Notes: a model not told the origin generated them from the letters alone. DNA of 39,867 nucleotides from Rhodococcus sp. IEGM 1379 (GCF_030056815.1 NZ_JASHKR010000044.1:1-39867), one strand, 5' to 3'. Shown: positions 9,101 to 17,371, numbered from the stretch's first letter. Program-made: numbers and translations.

Positions 9101-9365
9101 GATCTCACTGTCGTTCCCGGGCGGCATGCTGGGAGGAATTCCGGCCGCTGTGGGTGGGCGAACCGCAAAGGCGGATGAGCGCACACAGCGCGCACTGATC
9201 GAGAACGAAGCCGCAGGGCCGTGGCGTCTTGCAAGTTCGGTGACCTACGACGATGTGATCGACCCGCGTGAATTGCGCAATGCGCTGCTCGGTGCCCTAC
9301 GCCTTGCGAGTGGCCGTGATTCGGAGCCTGCATCACCTGTCGTACATACCGGATATTTGCCCTGA
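6192..9365 (+). CDS. Fusion: acyl-CoA synthetase - acyl-CoA carboxylase carboxyltransferase (beta) subunit
   Basis: One uninterrupted 1057-residue frame carries two enzymes. Residues 1-545 are a complete AMP-forming acyl-CoA ligase: YTSGTTGRPKG from Tyr197, GWLRTGDLG, LILRGGENIYPVEVE, and the catalytic lysine in ATGKVLRR (Lys538). After a short linker, about 580-1045 form a whole carboxyltransferase of the PccB/AccD type. Its N half has RERIAKLLDHGTFQEIG and MIDGHGALFAAGPPLVE; its C half has GRAVAVVANQPLVLAGALD and VRKAFGFGGSVMG. Such domains move CO2 from carboxybiotin to an acyl-CoA. No biotin carboxylase or biotin carrier gene lies in the window, so those would come from elsewhere. Both parts look intact. 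I infer ligation and carboxylation of the same acid; the substrate is unknown. Confidence 0.9.
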   Translation: MVVQPDMQDRRSRALADLTGPGELFEVADESVVGRVMPVFTNRAHTLRDLLAASAEHGDAEYLVCDELRITFTDHLAQVASLAEELRREYSVGKGDRVAILSANNAQWIVTFWAVTSIGAITVGMNSMWSSNEIAYGMAHSTPRLVVADAKRRELLGNVDVPVLSTETDVPRLSAVHSDAQLSACDIDEDDPAVILYTSGTTGRPKGVTHSHRNIITANDFHRFNDSLATHLGAPPSKHRRFLLSNPLFHIASLHNLAVPRLSIGDTAVIYSGRFEIERVLRLIERERITNWGAVPTMANRLVSHGNLSRYDLSSLKTMSLGSAPSSTALKERIRELLPVAGRSLGTTYGLTESSTGATLATAADLTDYPDSVGRPVVTMSVEVRDEKGRRLPDGYEGEICLRGPHVMLGYWNNDEATKAAIDVDGWLRTGDLGFIADGHLRVSSRRSDLILRGGENIYPVEVENALSEHPAVQECAVIGVPHPDLGEEVAAIVVVDAPGAVSEADLTTFVRERLAKYKVPSKWRLTVDPLPRNATGKVLRRQLDIDAEPSMVSENRHAWAPLLAALDERRVAARAMGGPDKLLRYRRFGRVDSRERIAKLLDHGTFQEIGVLAGDTSIPSDGFVAGSGLVNGRPVLVGSEDFTVAGGSIGTAAATKRARIAELAKRERVPLVMMLEGAGHRATNALHPHRPAPNDLQAMAELSGLVPTVSVVCGPSAGHGALAAPMSDFVVMIDGHGALFAAGPPLVEASMAEKVTKEDLGGPDVHAVQSGVADNVAADIDSALALARRYLSYFPSNAWNRTELSNPEASVAAPRSLETILDAIPPNPRIPYDMRDVLSVMVDQDTLFELQPHHGSSVITALARMGGRAVAVVANQPLVLAGALDVAAAEKATRFIEMTGAFHLPLIFLADNPGVLAGSKSEREGILRASARMFSAQHRSTVPKMHVTVRKAFGFGGSVMGQNAFDHQTISLSFPGGMLGGIPAAVGGRTAKADERTQRALIENEAAGPWRLASSVTYDDVIDPRELRNALLGALRLASGRDSEPASPVVHTGYLP

Positions 9366-9398
9366 TCGTGTGTATTGCAGAAGAAGTGGAGAAGATTT

Positions 9399-10439
9399 GT
9401 GAGCGAGAACCTTGTCGGCGTTGAACAGTCCGATGCGGCGCAGAGCTTTCGGAGTATGTTCGGCAGCCGTCTCCGAATCCCCGTCATCGCAGCGCCGATG
9501 CTCAGAGTCAGTGGGGTGGAACTTGTTTCAGCCGCCTGCGCTTCGGGCGTCGTCGGCGCCTTTCCGACGGCGAATGCACGCACCGTGGATGAACTCGATA
9601 CTTGGCTCGAGGTCTTCGATCGCGATCAGGAACAGAGCGGCGGAACGATCGCCCCGTATTGCCCCAATCTGATCATCAGGCAACCGCGGCTGGCAGACGA
9701 TCTTGCGTGTCTACTCCGGCATCGGGTGGAATTGGTCATCGCGAGTGTGGGGTCTCCCGCGCCGATCATCGGTCCCCTTCACGACATCGGTGCCAAGGTT
9801 TTTGCCGACGTGGGAACTCTTCGTCACGCCGAGAAGGCAGTTGCGACCGGAGCCGACGGACTCGTGTTGTTGTCCGCGGGGGCCGGTGGTCAGACGGGTT
9901 GGATGAACCCGTTCGTCTTTGTTCGTGCGGTTCGCGAGTTCTTCGATGGCACAGTAATTCTCGCAGGCGGTATCTCGGACGGACACGCATTGTGGGCTGC
10001 GGAGGTGGCGGGATACGATGCGGCCTACATGGGCACTCGGTTCATTGCTACGGACGAGAGTGCAGGTGCCCCGGCGTACAAGGACATGTTGGTCGCCAGC
10101 ACGATGGACGATGTACTTCTGACCAACGCGTTCACAGGGTTGCGCACGAACATGCTCGAGCCGTCCATGAGAGCGCAGGGCCTCGATCCCGGGAAATTGA
10201 ACGAGCAGATCTCCGTGAAGGATTCAGCCGAACTGTTCGGGGCGAAGGCGCCGGCCACTGGTCTGGTGCGATGGACCGATGTCTGGAGTGCCGGACACAC
10301 GGTGTCGGGTGTGAAGCGGAGAGGGCCGGTAGCGGACCTCGTCCGAGATACGCGAAACGAGTACGACAGTGCCCGTGCGAGAACCCGTTCGATGCTCGAG
10401 ACACGGGCGAACGTGACTGCACTGGAGGAACTTCAGTGA
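9399..10439 (+). CDS. Nitronate monooxygenase-like FMN protein
   Basis: A 346-residue TIM-barrel flavoprotein of the nitronate monooxygenase/2-nitropropane dioxygenase family. Visible are the N-terminal PVIAAPMLRVSG, the phosphate-binding VILAGGISDG and YMGTRFIATDES. The family motif AGGHTG, whose His is the catalytic base in true nitronate monooxygenases, reads AGGQTG (Gln165). Nitronate oxidation is therefore doubtful, and a CoA-thioester role like that of the relative IpdC in steroid-ring breakdown is possible (inference). GTG 9399 is used, with GGAGAAG four bases upstream; the frame is open from TTG 9375. It follows the fusion gene by 33 bp and overlaps the next, decayed ligase by GTGA, so the three were built as one operon. 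Confidence 0.85.
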   Translation: MSENLVGVEQSDAAQSFRSMFGSRLRIPVIAAPMLRVSGVELVSAACASGVVGAFPTANARTVDELDTWLEVFDRDQEQSGGTIAPYCPNLIIRQPRLADDLACLLRHRVELVIASVGSPAPIIGPLHDIGAKVFADVGTLRHAEKAVATGADGLVLLSAGAGGQTGWMNPFVFVRAVREFFDGTVILAGGISDGHALWAAEVAGYDAAYMGTRFIATDESAGAPAYKDMLVASTMDDVLLTNAFTGLRTNMLEPSMRAQGLDPGKLNEQISVKDSAELFGAKAPATGLVRWTDVWSAGHTVSGVKRRGPVADLVRDTRNEYDSARARTRSMLETRANVTALEELQ

Positions 10440-11756
10440 TAGCTGCAGGAAATCGAAATGCGGGAATCTCCGGCCCCGGACAGACGATGGGTTCGCTGAC
10501 GATTCGAGCGCTACGTCGATATCCGGAACGGCCGGCGTTCTCCGGGGACGGCGGGACACTTTCCTATGTCGGTGCGGCGGACCTGATCGGAATGTACTGC
10601 AAAGCAAGGGATTAGGTTGATAATCTACGCTCGCAATATTGGCCGGTAATCGTGCCGAAGCCTGGTGCATCGGTGCGGCCGCGCATGCTTCCGGTATCGC
10701 GACGTCGTGGTTGCATCCGATGGGCTCGTTCGACGATCAGATGTTCCAGATACGAAACGCCGAGGTAGACGGCTTGGGGGTCGATGAACGCCATCATGGT
10801 GAGCGTGCAGGGCAGTTGGCCGCCGCGTGCGTAGACGATGTCACCGCGGTTTTCAGTTTCGGCCCGTGCGACTTTGCCTGTGATCTGGAAGATGTGGCGA
10901 ATTCGGTAGGAAGTTCGCGGGCAATAGAGCGTGAGCGATCGAACTTCACGCTCCTTGCGCCGTCGATGATTTACTCGATGCTCGACGACCCTGCCATCGG
11001 CAGCGCGGATCTTTCTTCACTGGAGTTGATCTTGTACGGTGCATCGCCGATGTCACCGTCTCGGTTGATGGAGGGCCTGGATCGAGTCGGCCCGGTATTT
11101 TCGCAACTGTACGGACAGGCCGAGTGTTGTCCGATCGCACTACTGAAGAAGCCCGATCACGATTCGAGCGACCCGGATCTACTCTCGTCCTGTGGATTTC
11201 CGCTCAGTCCGTTCACGGTCTCAGTGAGGGACACCGAGGGACAGGAGGTCCCCACGGGCGAACTCGGAGAAGTGTGTGTGCGCAACGGGCAACCATGGAT
11301 GGCTGCTGGAAGAACGACGAGTTGACGGCAGAAACACTCGTGGACGGTTGGTTGTATACCGGCGGTATTGCCCGTGCCGATGATCGGGGATACCTGTACA
11401 TCGTCGATCGTAAGACGGACATGATCATCAGCGGTGGGTTCAATCTCTATCCCAAAGAGGTTGAGGATGCGTTGACCTCCCACGAAGGTGTCTCCAGTGC
11501 CGCTGTGTACGGAACACCGGACGACAAGTGGGGCGAAGCTGTGACCGCGTCGGTTGTCCTACGGCCCGGTGTAATCGTGGATGAGTCCGAGTTGGTGACG
11601 TTGGTCAAGCAACGTAAGGGATCGGTCCAAGCGCCGAAGCAGATTCACTTCGTGAACAGCCTACCCTTGACCGGGTTGGGCAAGGTGGATAAGAAGGCGC
11701 TGCGGGAACATGCAGTGACCACGCCGCCGTCGCGGCCGGACTCGTACTCCGACTAG
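10436..11756 (+). pseudogene. Decayed FadD8-like acyl-CoA synthetase
   Basis: Ligase-like sequence runs in three frames. Frame A from GTG 10436 (coupled to the upstream stop) gives SLTIRALRRYPERPAF and stops at TAG 10613. A short piece, RLIIYARN, follows in a second frame near 10614-10637. From about 10639 a third frame reads AEAWCIGAA, HPMGSFDDQMF, then APSMIYSMLDD, LYGQAECCPI and GELGEVCVRN. The frame shifts again near 11291-11297 and ends with DGCWKNDELTAE, LYTGGIARADDRGYLYIVDR and GLGKVDKKAL to the TAG at 11754. Between VANS and RERSNFTLL (about 10900-10935) around 100 residues are missing, including the whole SGTTGxPKG loop. With these lesions it cannot make a working ligase. Sequencing error could explain a frameshift but not the deletion. 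Confidence 0.85.
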
Positions 11757-11953
11757 GTCCTTCGTGCCGAATTTCCGTCCCGTTGATCGGGATTCGCTGT
11801 AGTCGAATCACCGTTCGGTATCGATAGTCGAGTCCGAGTTCCGAAGAAACGTATACCTAATAGACATATAAGGGTTAGTCTGCCAAGAGACCGAAGAAGC
11901 CGTGTGCGTATCGGGGCTTCTGACCGGTGGAGATCCATTTCGAGAGGAATTCG

Positions 11954-13534
11954 ATGAGCGGAAAATGGAACGGCAGAGGCAAAGTTGCTGCTGTGGCGTT
12001 GGTGACTGCACTATCTGTTGCAGGATGCGGTGGTGGTGGCGGTACAACGACTTCCAATGGATCGACTGCGTCGGCAGCGGACATCGACCGCGCAGCGGTA
12101 CTCCGCGTCACGGCAGCAGCGCCCACGCGCAACCTCGATCCGTACCTGCAGACCAGCTACGGAGGTTGGGGATATCTGACCCCGATGTTCGATCGTCTGA
12201 CGATGGTCGACAAAGACGGTAATCTTGTTGCAGGGTTGGCGAAATCGTGGGATTTTTCCCCTGATGGAGGCTATCTCGACCTCAAGTTGCGTGACGACGT
12301 TTCGTTCCATGACGGCACAAAGTTCGATGCAGCAGCCGTCGCCGCGAACGTCCAGCGTGGAAAGACAATGGCCGGCAGTACAGTCGTGGCGGCTCTCGAC
12401 GACATTGCGTCTGTCGACGTCGTCGATTCGACCACCGTACGCTTGAACCTGGTGCCGGGGTCCGGTGTGGAATTACCCGGATTGTTCAGTACCAACGTCG
12501 GTATGATGGTCAGTCCCAAGACTATCGAGGCAGGAACGGACATTCGAAATGACCCGGGCCAGAGTGGATCCGGACCGTATACCGTTAGCAAGTACGTACC
12601 GGAGGAATCGCTCGAGGTTACTCGGGCGCAGGGTGATTACTGGGATCCTGCAGCTGGATTGCTCGGCGGAATCAGCTTCAAAACGATGCCGGACGCGACG
12701 ACGCGTCTCAACGGTATGCAGACCGATGCAACCGACCTCAGTTGGGTGAGTTCCGCCAATGAGATCGTCCAAGCGCAGACCCTCGCGGACCGCAACGTCC
12801 TGGGCATCGACAAGGTGAAGTTCCGCAACGTGCTCGGTGTTTTCATGCGTTCGCGCGACGACCTCGCGAAACCTGAAGTGCGTCAGGCTGTTGCGCACGC
12901 CATCGATCCCGAAGCGATCAGTGCGCTGTTCTCGGGTACGTGTACTCCGTACCGTCAGATGTACCCCGAGTCGAGTTGGGCAGCGGACCCGTCGTACAAG
13001 TACCCCTACACCTTTGACGTGAACAAAGCCAAGAGCTTGGTCGAAGCGGCTGGGGGAGCCAAGATCAAGTTGACCTTCGGTGCAGGAACCAATACGGAGA
13101 AGCCTGCTAATGTGATTCAGTCATCCTTGGCTGCAGCAGGATTCGATGCAGAGTTGGATCCGGTGCCGAACGCGCAGAACGAACCCGGTTACATTGCCGG
13201 AGCGTTCCAGTCGATGGTATCGAACAGTTTCAGCCCGAAGGTCGACCCGGCCGAGACCGCCAACACGTTCGTCGTGGGTCCGTACGACTTCGGCAACGGC
13301 AATCCCGAGATTGCTGCACTTGCCAAGAAGGCAGCCAACCCGACGTTGTCGCAGGACGAGCGGGGCACCATTTACCACGAGATCTGGTCGAAGACACTGG
13401 CTGAGGCCATGTTCGTGCCCATCTGCAACCAGACGAATGCCACGATCTTCAGCGACAAGGTTGTCAATGCCGACAACATTCCGTGGGTCGATACCGGAAT
13501 CTTCGATCTGCGCTACGTCGGAATGGCCAAGTAA
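11954..13534 (+). CDS. ABC transporter substrate-binding lipoprotein, family 5 (peptide/nickel type)
   Basis: A 526-residue extracellular binding protein. It starts with a lipoprotein signal: basic SGKWNGRGK, hydrophobic VAAVALVTAL and lipobox SVAGC with lipidated Cys25, then a Gly/Ser/Thr linker. The mature part follows the DppA/OppA pattern (NLDPYLQTSYGGWGYLTPMF, GLAKSWDFSPDGGYLDLKLR, DDVSFHDGTKF). ATG 11954 with AGAGGA upstream is preferred to an in-frame ATG at 11927 that would disrupt the signal. Family 5 proteins bind peptides but also sugars, opines, metals and other small molecules; with catabolic genes around it, the ligand may be the cluster's substrate or a conjugate (inference). 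It is the first gene of the importer operon. The 197-bp gap before it has an AT-rich stretch near 11851-11872 but no clear promoter. Confidence 0.92.
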   Translation: MSGKWNGRGKVAAVALVTALSVAGCGGGGGTTTSNGSTASAADIDRAAVLRVTAAAPTRNLDPYLQTSYGGWGYLTPMFDRLTMVDKDGNLVAGLAKSWDFSPDGGYLDLKLRDDVSFHDGTKFDAAAVAANVQRGKTMAGSTVVAALDDIASVDVVDSTTVRLNLVPGSGVELPGLFSTNVGMMVSPKTIEAGTDIRNDPGQSGSGPYTVSKYVPEESLEVTRAQGDYWDPAAGLLGGISFKTMPDATTRLNGMQTDATDLSWVSSANEIVQAQTLADRNVLGIDKVKFRNVLGVFMRSRDDLAKPEVRQAVAHAIDPEAISALFSGTCTPYRQMYPESSWAADPSYKYPYTFDVNKAKSLVEAAGGAKIKLTFGAGTNTEKPANVIQSSLAAAGFDAELDPVPNAQNEPGYIAGAFQSMVSNSFSPKVDPAETANTFVVGPYDFGNGNPEIAALAKKAANPTLSQDERGTIYHEIWSKTLAEAMFVPICNQTNATIFSDKVVNADNIPWVDTGIFDLRYVGMAK

Positions 13535-13571
13535 TCACTGTGGAAATCTGAAAAATTCTCGAGGAAAACAA

Positions 13572-13617
13572 GTTCGCTTCCGGGTATGTGCAATCTGCAC
13601 CCACCCGGAAGCGGAAC
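13572..13617 (+). terminator. Intercistronic hairpin between binding protein and permease genes
   Basis: CGCTTCCGGGT (13575-13585) pairs with ACCCGGAAGCG (13603-13613). The stem can extend by GTT/AAC across one bulge, and an inner stem GTGCA/TGCAC (13588-13600) fills the loop. There is no T-run. Between the first gene of an importer and its permeases, such a hairpin usually protects the 3' end or partly terminates, leaving more binding protein than membrane subunits. Confidence 0.6.
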
Positions 13618-13658
13618 CGCCGACACGGACCGGCAGTAAGCGCCGGTGAGGGGTGCTT

Positions 13659-14600
13659 ATGTTGCGTTATGCCGGGCGAAGGCTGTTGGCCGCCGTGCCG
13701 CTCCTGTTGATAGTGCCCTTGATGATCTTCTTGCTGATCGATCTCTCGCCGGGAGATCCGGCGGTTATTCTCGCCGGAGACAATCCGACGCCGGAGCGAC
13801 TGGCCGAGATTCGTTCGTCACTTCACCTGGACGACAACATCTTCCTGCGCTATCTCCGGTGGGTTGGGGGTGTTCTGCAAGGTGATCTGGGGACGTCATT
13901 CCTCTCCCACCAATCCGTCACCGAGCTCATCCTGCGCAGGATGGCGACGACGCTGTCACTGGTGATATTCACGATGGTGCTTGCGGTGACGATCGGCGTG
14001 ATCCTGGGCGTCGTCGCGTCGCTGCGTCCCGGCGGCATTGTCGACCGGATGGTCAACGTGGTGGCGTCTATCGCGATCGCTATTCCGGCATTCTGGTTCG
14101 GTCTGGTGTTGGTATCCGTTTTTGCCGTATCGAATCAGATCTTCCCAGCCTTCGGCTACACCCCACTGTCCGATGGCTTCGTTCCTTGGATTCAGCACCT
14201 GATACTGCCCGGCACTGCACTGGCACTCCTGCCGGCCGCAGAGGTGACACTTCAGTTGCGCTCGTCGCTGGGACAAGTCCTCAAGAGCGACTACATCCTC
14301 AACGCGGAGGCGAAGGGGCTCGGTCGCGCCAGCGTCATCTTCAAGCACGGACTCAAGAACGCCTGTATTCCGGTGGTCACCGTGCTGGGTTTCCGTGTAT
14401 CCGAAGTGCTGGGCGGAGCAGTGACAATCGAAATCATCTACAGCATGCCGGGCCTCGGCAGTCTGGCTGTGGACAGCGTTCAGAACCGTGATATTCCAGT
14501 GCTACTGGGATTCGTCCTCTTCACCACCGTCGTGGTGGTGCTGGTGAATCTGCTTGTCGACATTTCCTATGGCTACTTCAACCCTAAGGTTCGCGCATGA
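13659..14600 (+). CDS. ABC transporter permease, DppB/OppB type
   Basis: A 313-residue integral membrane protein with the order of a DppB-type permease: an N-terminal helix (LLAAVPLLLIVPLMIFLLIDL), then SPGDPAVILAGDNPTPERLAEIR, and four or five further hydrophobic segments. The EAA loop reads NAEAKGLGRASVIFKHGLKN, the contact with the ATPase, and EIIYSMPGLGSLAVDSVQNRD follows. ATG 13659 has GAGGGG five bases upstream; GTG 13653 is in frame but overlaps that site. Its stop overlaps the start of the next permease by four bases. It forms the heterodimeric channel with that neighbour. Confidence 0.93.
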   Translation: MLRYAGRRLLAAVPLLLIVPLMIFLLIDLSPGDPAVILAGDNPTPERLAEIRSSLHLDDNIFLRYLRWVGGVLQGDLGTSFLSHQSVTELILRRMATTLSLVIFTMVLAVTIGVILGVVASLRPGGIVDRMVNVVASIAIAIPAFWFGLVLVSVFAVSNQIFPAFGYTPLSDGFVPWIQHLILPGTALALLPAAEVTLQLRSSLGQVLKSDYILNAEAKGLGRASVIFKHGLKNACIPVVTVLGFRVSEVLGGAVTIEIIYSMPGLGSLAVDSVQNRDIPVLLGFVLFTTVVVVLVNLLVDISYGYFNPKVRA

Positions 14601-15487
14601 CTGACCCTGAGGCACTTACAGAGAGCGCTACGACTAAGCCTTCCGGTCGCAATCGCGGGCTGAAAGTTCTGCTGCAGAAGCCGGTTACGTTGGTGGCAGG
14701 TGTCTTTATTCTGCTGCTGGTGCTCATGGCTGTTTTTGCCCCGATCCTGGCTCCGTACGACCCGTATCTGCAGGAAGTTGTCAACCGCCTGCAGCCGCCG
14801 AGCGCAGATCATCTCTTGGGAACCGACGACTACGGGCGAGACGTAATGAGCAGGTTGATCTACGGCGCGAGGATATCTCTGACCGCATCCCTGCAGGCCG
14901 TGAGCGTGGCACTGATTCTCGGACTTCCTCTCGGGGTCATCGCCGGCTATCGAGGCGGCTGGGTCGATTCCCTGATCACCCGCGTGATGGATGCACTGAT
15001 GAGCGCCCCGTCGCTGGTGCTCGCAATCACGATCGTCGCGGTCCTCGGATCCGGAATTACCAACGCGATGCTCGCTATCGGTTTGGTCATGGCACCAAGA
15101 TTCTTTCGTGTCGCACGGGCCTCCACCATGGACGTGCGCCACGAAACCTACATCGAGGCCGCAATTGCACTGGGGTGCTTGCCGATAAGGACGATCGTTC
15201 GTCATATCCTTCCGAACGTCATGCCGCCTGTCGTGCTGGTCATCTCGGTATCGCTCGGCGCAGCTGTAGCGGCAGAAGCAAGCTTGAGCTTCCTGGGTCT
15301 CGGCGCAAAGGCCCCGGCGGCGAGTTGGGGTTCGATGCTCAGTACCGCGGCATCGAATATGCAGATCGCGCCCTATCTGGTCTGGCCGCCTGGCGTGATG
15401 ATCTTCTTGACGGTCCTGGCCTTCACCTATCTGGGCGACGGTGTTCGTCGATCCCTTCTACGGAGTCGCAATGGTGACAATGAGTGA
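14597..15487 (+). CDS. ABC transporter permease, DppC/OppC type
   Basis: A 296-residue second permease. A cytoplasmic N-terminus is followed by a first membrane helix (LVAGVFILLLVLMAVFAPIL), then the DppC hallmark HLLGTDDYGRDVMSRLIYGAR. The EAA loop is EAAIALGCLPIRTIVRHILPN, and the C-terminal part has EASLSFLGLGAKAPAASWGSML. It begins in an ATGA overlap with the first permease, so translation is coupled. The C-terminus overlaps the ATPase gene by 17 bases if that gene starts at 15471. Confidence 0.93.
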   Translation: MTDPEALTESATTKPSGRNRGLKVLLQKPVTLVAGVFILLLVLMAVFAPILAPYDPYLQEVVNRLQPPSADHLLGTDDYGRDVMSRLIYGARISLTASLQAVSVALILGLPLGVIAGYRGGWVDSLITRVMDALMSAPSLVLAITIVAVLGSGITNAMLAIGLVMAPRFFRVARASTMDVRHETYIEAAIALGCLPIRTIVRHILPNVMPPVVLVISVSLGAAVAAEASLSFLGLGAKAPAASWGSMLSTAASNMQIAPYLVWPPGVMIFLTVLAFTYLGDGVRRSLLRSRNGDNE

Positions 15488-16520
15488 TGACACGCGCACA
15501 GCAGCCTTGCTGGGCACTGAAGGCAAACCGCTTCTGCGGGTTCGTGATCTGACGATCGAGTTTCCGAGTGCCGGCGGATGGCAGACAACGGTGGAAGGTG
15601 TCTCGTTCGATGTCGGCGCCGGAGAATCCGTGGCGCTGGTGGGTGAATCCGGATCCGGGAAGACTGTTTCGTCTCTGGCGGTGATGGGATTGACCGCGGC
15701 AACCGGTGGCCGGATTGCGAGAGGGTCCATAGAATTCGACGGACGAGATCTGACCAAGGTCCACGAGCGTGAGTGGCGAAAGCTGCGCGGTACGGGAATG
15801 GGCATGATCTTCCAGCAGCCCATTCGTAGTCTTAATCCTGCGTATACGGTCGGCGATCAGATCGCGGAATCCGTTCGCAAGCATATGGGTTTGGATCGCA
15901 AGGCTGCTATGGCGAGGGCAGTGGAGATGCTCGAACTGGTACAGATTCCCCGAGCCAAGGAGCGGGTGACTGAGTACCCACATGCGTTCAGTGGTGGCAT
16001 GTGTCAGCGAGTGATGATCGCAATGGTGATGGCATGCAATCCGCGGTTGCTGATTGCCGACGAACCCACCACCGCGCTTGATGTGACCGTGCAAGCGAAA
16101 ATCCTCGATCTGTTGCGAGATCTGCAGGAGCAGACGGGAGTGGCGCTACTTTTCGTCAGTCACGATCTTGCTGTGGTTGCGGAACTGTGCCAGCGTGTGG
16201 TGGTCATGTATGCCGGTGAGATCGCGGAAAATGCTGCTGCAGAAGAAGTTTTCTTCCGACCGCAGCACCCCTACACTTCTGGGCTCCTTGCGTCGATACC
16301 GCAGCCTGGACTGAATACGGATCGCCGATTGGTTGCGATTCCCGGCGGAATCCCCGCGGCCGCCGATTGGCCGACGGGATGCCGTTTCGCGCCGAGGTGC
16401 CCACACGTCACACCGGGAGTGTGCGATGTCGATCATCCGCCGATGGCGAGTGTTCCCACCGGAGAAGCGCGATGCCTGCGTGTGCAGGATCTCGATCTGC
16501 AAGGAGTGAGCGTGCGATGA
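15471..16520 (+). CDS. ABC transporter ATP-binding protein, DppD/OppD type
   Basis: A 349-residue ATPase with Walker A GESGSGKT, Q-loop QQPIRSLNP, signature FSGGMCQR, Walker B LLIADEPTTALD and switch His in VSHDLAVV. The C-terminal oligopeptide-transport extension carries cysteines in RFAPRCPHVTPGVC, which in some relatives hold an iron-sulfur cluster. ATG 15471 has GGAG five bases upstream; ATG 15480 in the same frame is the alternative, and GTG 15441 is unlikely. It energises uptake together with the next gene, whose start overlaps this stop by four bases. Confidence 0.93.
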   Translation: MVTMSDDTRTAALLGTEGKPLLRVRDLTIEFPSAGGWQTTVEGVSFDVGAGESVALVGESGSGKTVSSLAVMGLTAATGGRIARGSIEFDGRDLTKVHEREWRKLRGTGMGMIFQQPIRSLNPAYTVGDQIAESVRKHMGLDRKAAMARAVEMLELVQIPRAKERVTEYPHAFSGGMCQRVMIAMVMACNPRLLIADEPTTALDVTVQAKILDLLRDLQEQTGVALLFVSHDLAVVAELCQRVVVMYAGEIAENAAAEEVFFRPQHPYTSGLLASIPQPGLNTDRRLVAIPGGIPAAADWPTGCRFAPRCPHVTPGVCDVDHPPMASVPTGEARCLRVQDLDLQGVSVR

Positions 16521-17371
16521 GTCTTCTCGAAGTTTCGAATGTTTCGAAATCGTTTTCGTCCGGACGCGACTTCCTCGGGCGTCGCACGAAGTGGTCACAC
16601 GCAGTCAAGGATGTCAGTTTCACCCTCGAGGCAGGCGAATGTCTTGCAGTCGTGGGGGAGTCGGGTGCAGGAAAATCGACGGTCGGCCGCATTGCACTCC
16701 GTTTGATCGAACCCGATACTGGCTCGATCACGTTCGACGGCGTCGACGTGCGGGCGGCCAAGCCTGCTGAACTACGCAAGATGCGGCGCGGGATGCAGAT
16801 GATTTTCCAGGATCCGCACAGTTCACTCAATCCGCGAATGACAGTGGTGGATACAGTAATCGAACCGCTTGTCGTCCATACCGACATGGACCGGTCCGCG
16901 CGCGAAAAGTTGGCGACGCAGATGTTGGGCAAAGTCGGTATCGGCTCACGCTATTTCGGTAGATATCCAGCGGAATTGTCGGGTGGGCAGCTTCAGCGCG
17001 TGGCTATTGCGCGCGCATTGACGTTGAATCCCAAGATGATTGTCTGTGATGAGCCCGTTGCAGCACTGGATGTTTCGGTTCGTGCCCAGGTGCTCAATCT
17101 CCTGCGAGACCTTCAGGAGGAACTGGGGCTTGCATATCTCTTCGTGTGCCACGATTTGGCATTGATCGAAGTCATCGCGGACCGTGTCCTGGTGATGGCT
17201 CACGGCGAGGTAGTCGAGAATGGGCCGGTGGCAGACATCTTCCGGAATCCGCAGCAGGAGTACACCCGGACCCTGCTCGAAGCGATCCCCGTGCCGGTGC
17301 CACGCTCGGCGCGTGGACAGAGTCTGAATGCCCTACGCGCGGAGACCGTCGAATCCGGAGAATTTGTATGA
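16517..17371 (+). CDS. ABC transporter ATP-binding protein, DppF/OppF type
   Basis: A 284-residue ATPase and partner of the preceding one. It has Walker A GESGAGKST, Q-loop FQDPHSSLNPR, signature LSGGQLQR, Walker B MIVCDEPVAALD and the switch His in VCHDLALIE. The frame is open far upstream to 16367, but ATG 16517 in an ATGA overlap with AAGGAG upstream is the natural start. The C-terminal extension is short (VPRSARGQSLNALR), without the Cys motif of its partner. The stop overlaps the cupin gene by four bases. Confidence 0.93.
   Translation: MSLLEVSNVSKSFSSGRDFLGRRTKWSHAVKDVSFTLEAGECLAVVGESGAGKSTVGRIALRLIEPDTGSITFDGVDVRAAKPAELRKMRRGMQMIFQDPHSSLNPRMTVVDTVIEPLVVHTDMDRSAREKLATQMLGKVGIGSRYFGRYPAELSGGQLQRVAIARALTLNPKMIVCDEPVAALDVSVRAQVLNLLRDLQEELGLAYLFVCHDLALIEVIADRVLVMAHGEVVENGPVADIFRNPQQEYTRTLLEAIPVPVPRSARGQSLNALRAETVESGEFV

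Noticed and set aside
9602-10615. A 337-residue plus-strand frame overlapping the flavoprotein gene
   Set aside because: It is a shifted, arginine- and serine-rich reading of the flavoprotein sequence with no recognisable domain.
10639-11756. Two separate small ligase-like genes (10639-11325 and 11124-11756)
   Set aside because: Their sequences join end to end as parts of one ligase in different frames, and the ATP loop is missing; one pseudogene explains them better.
11851-11880. Iron-box (IdeR/DtxR) site upstream of the binding-protein gene
   Set aside because: CCTAA and GTTAG segments are present, but the 19-bp symmetric spacing of an iron box is not.
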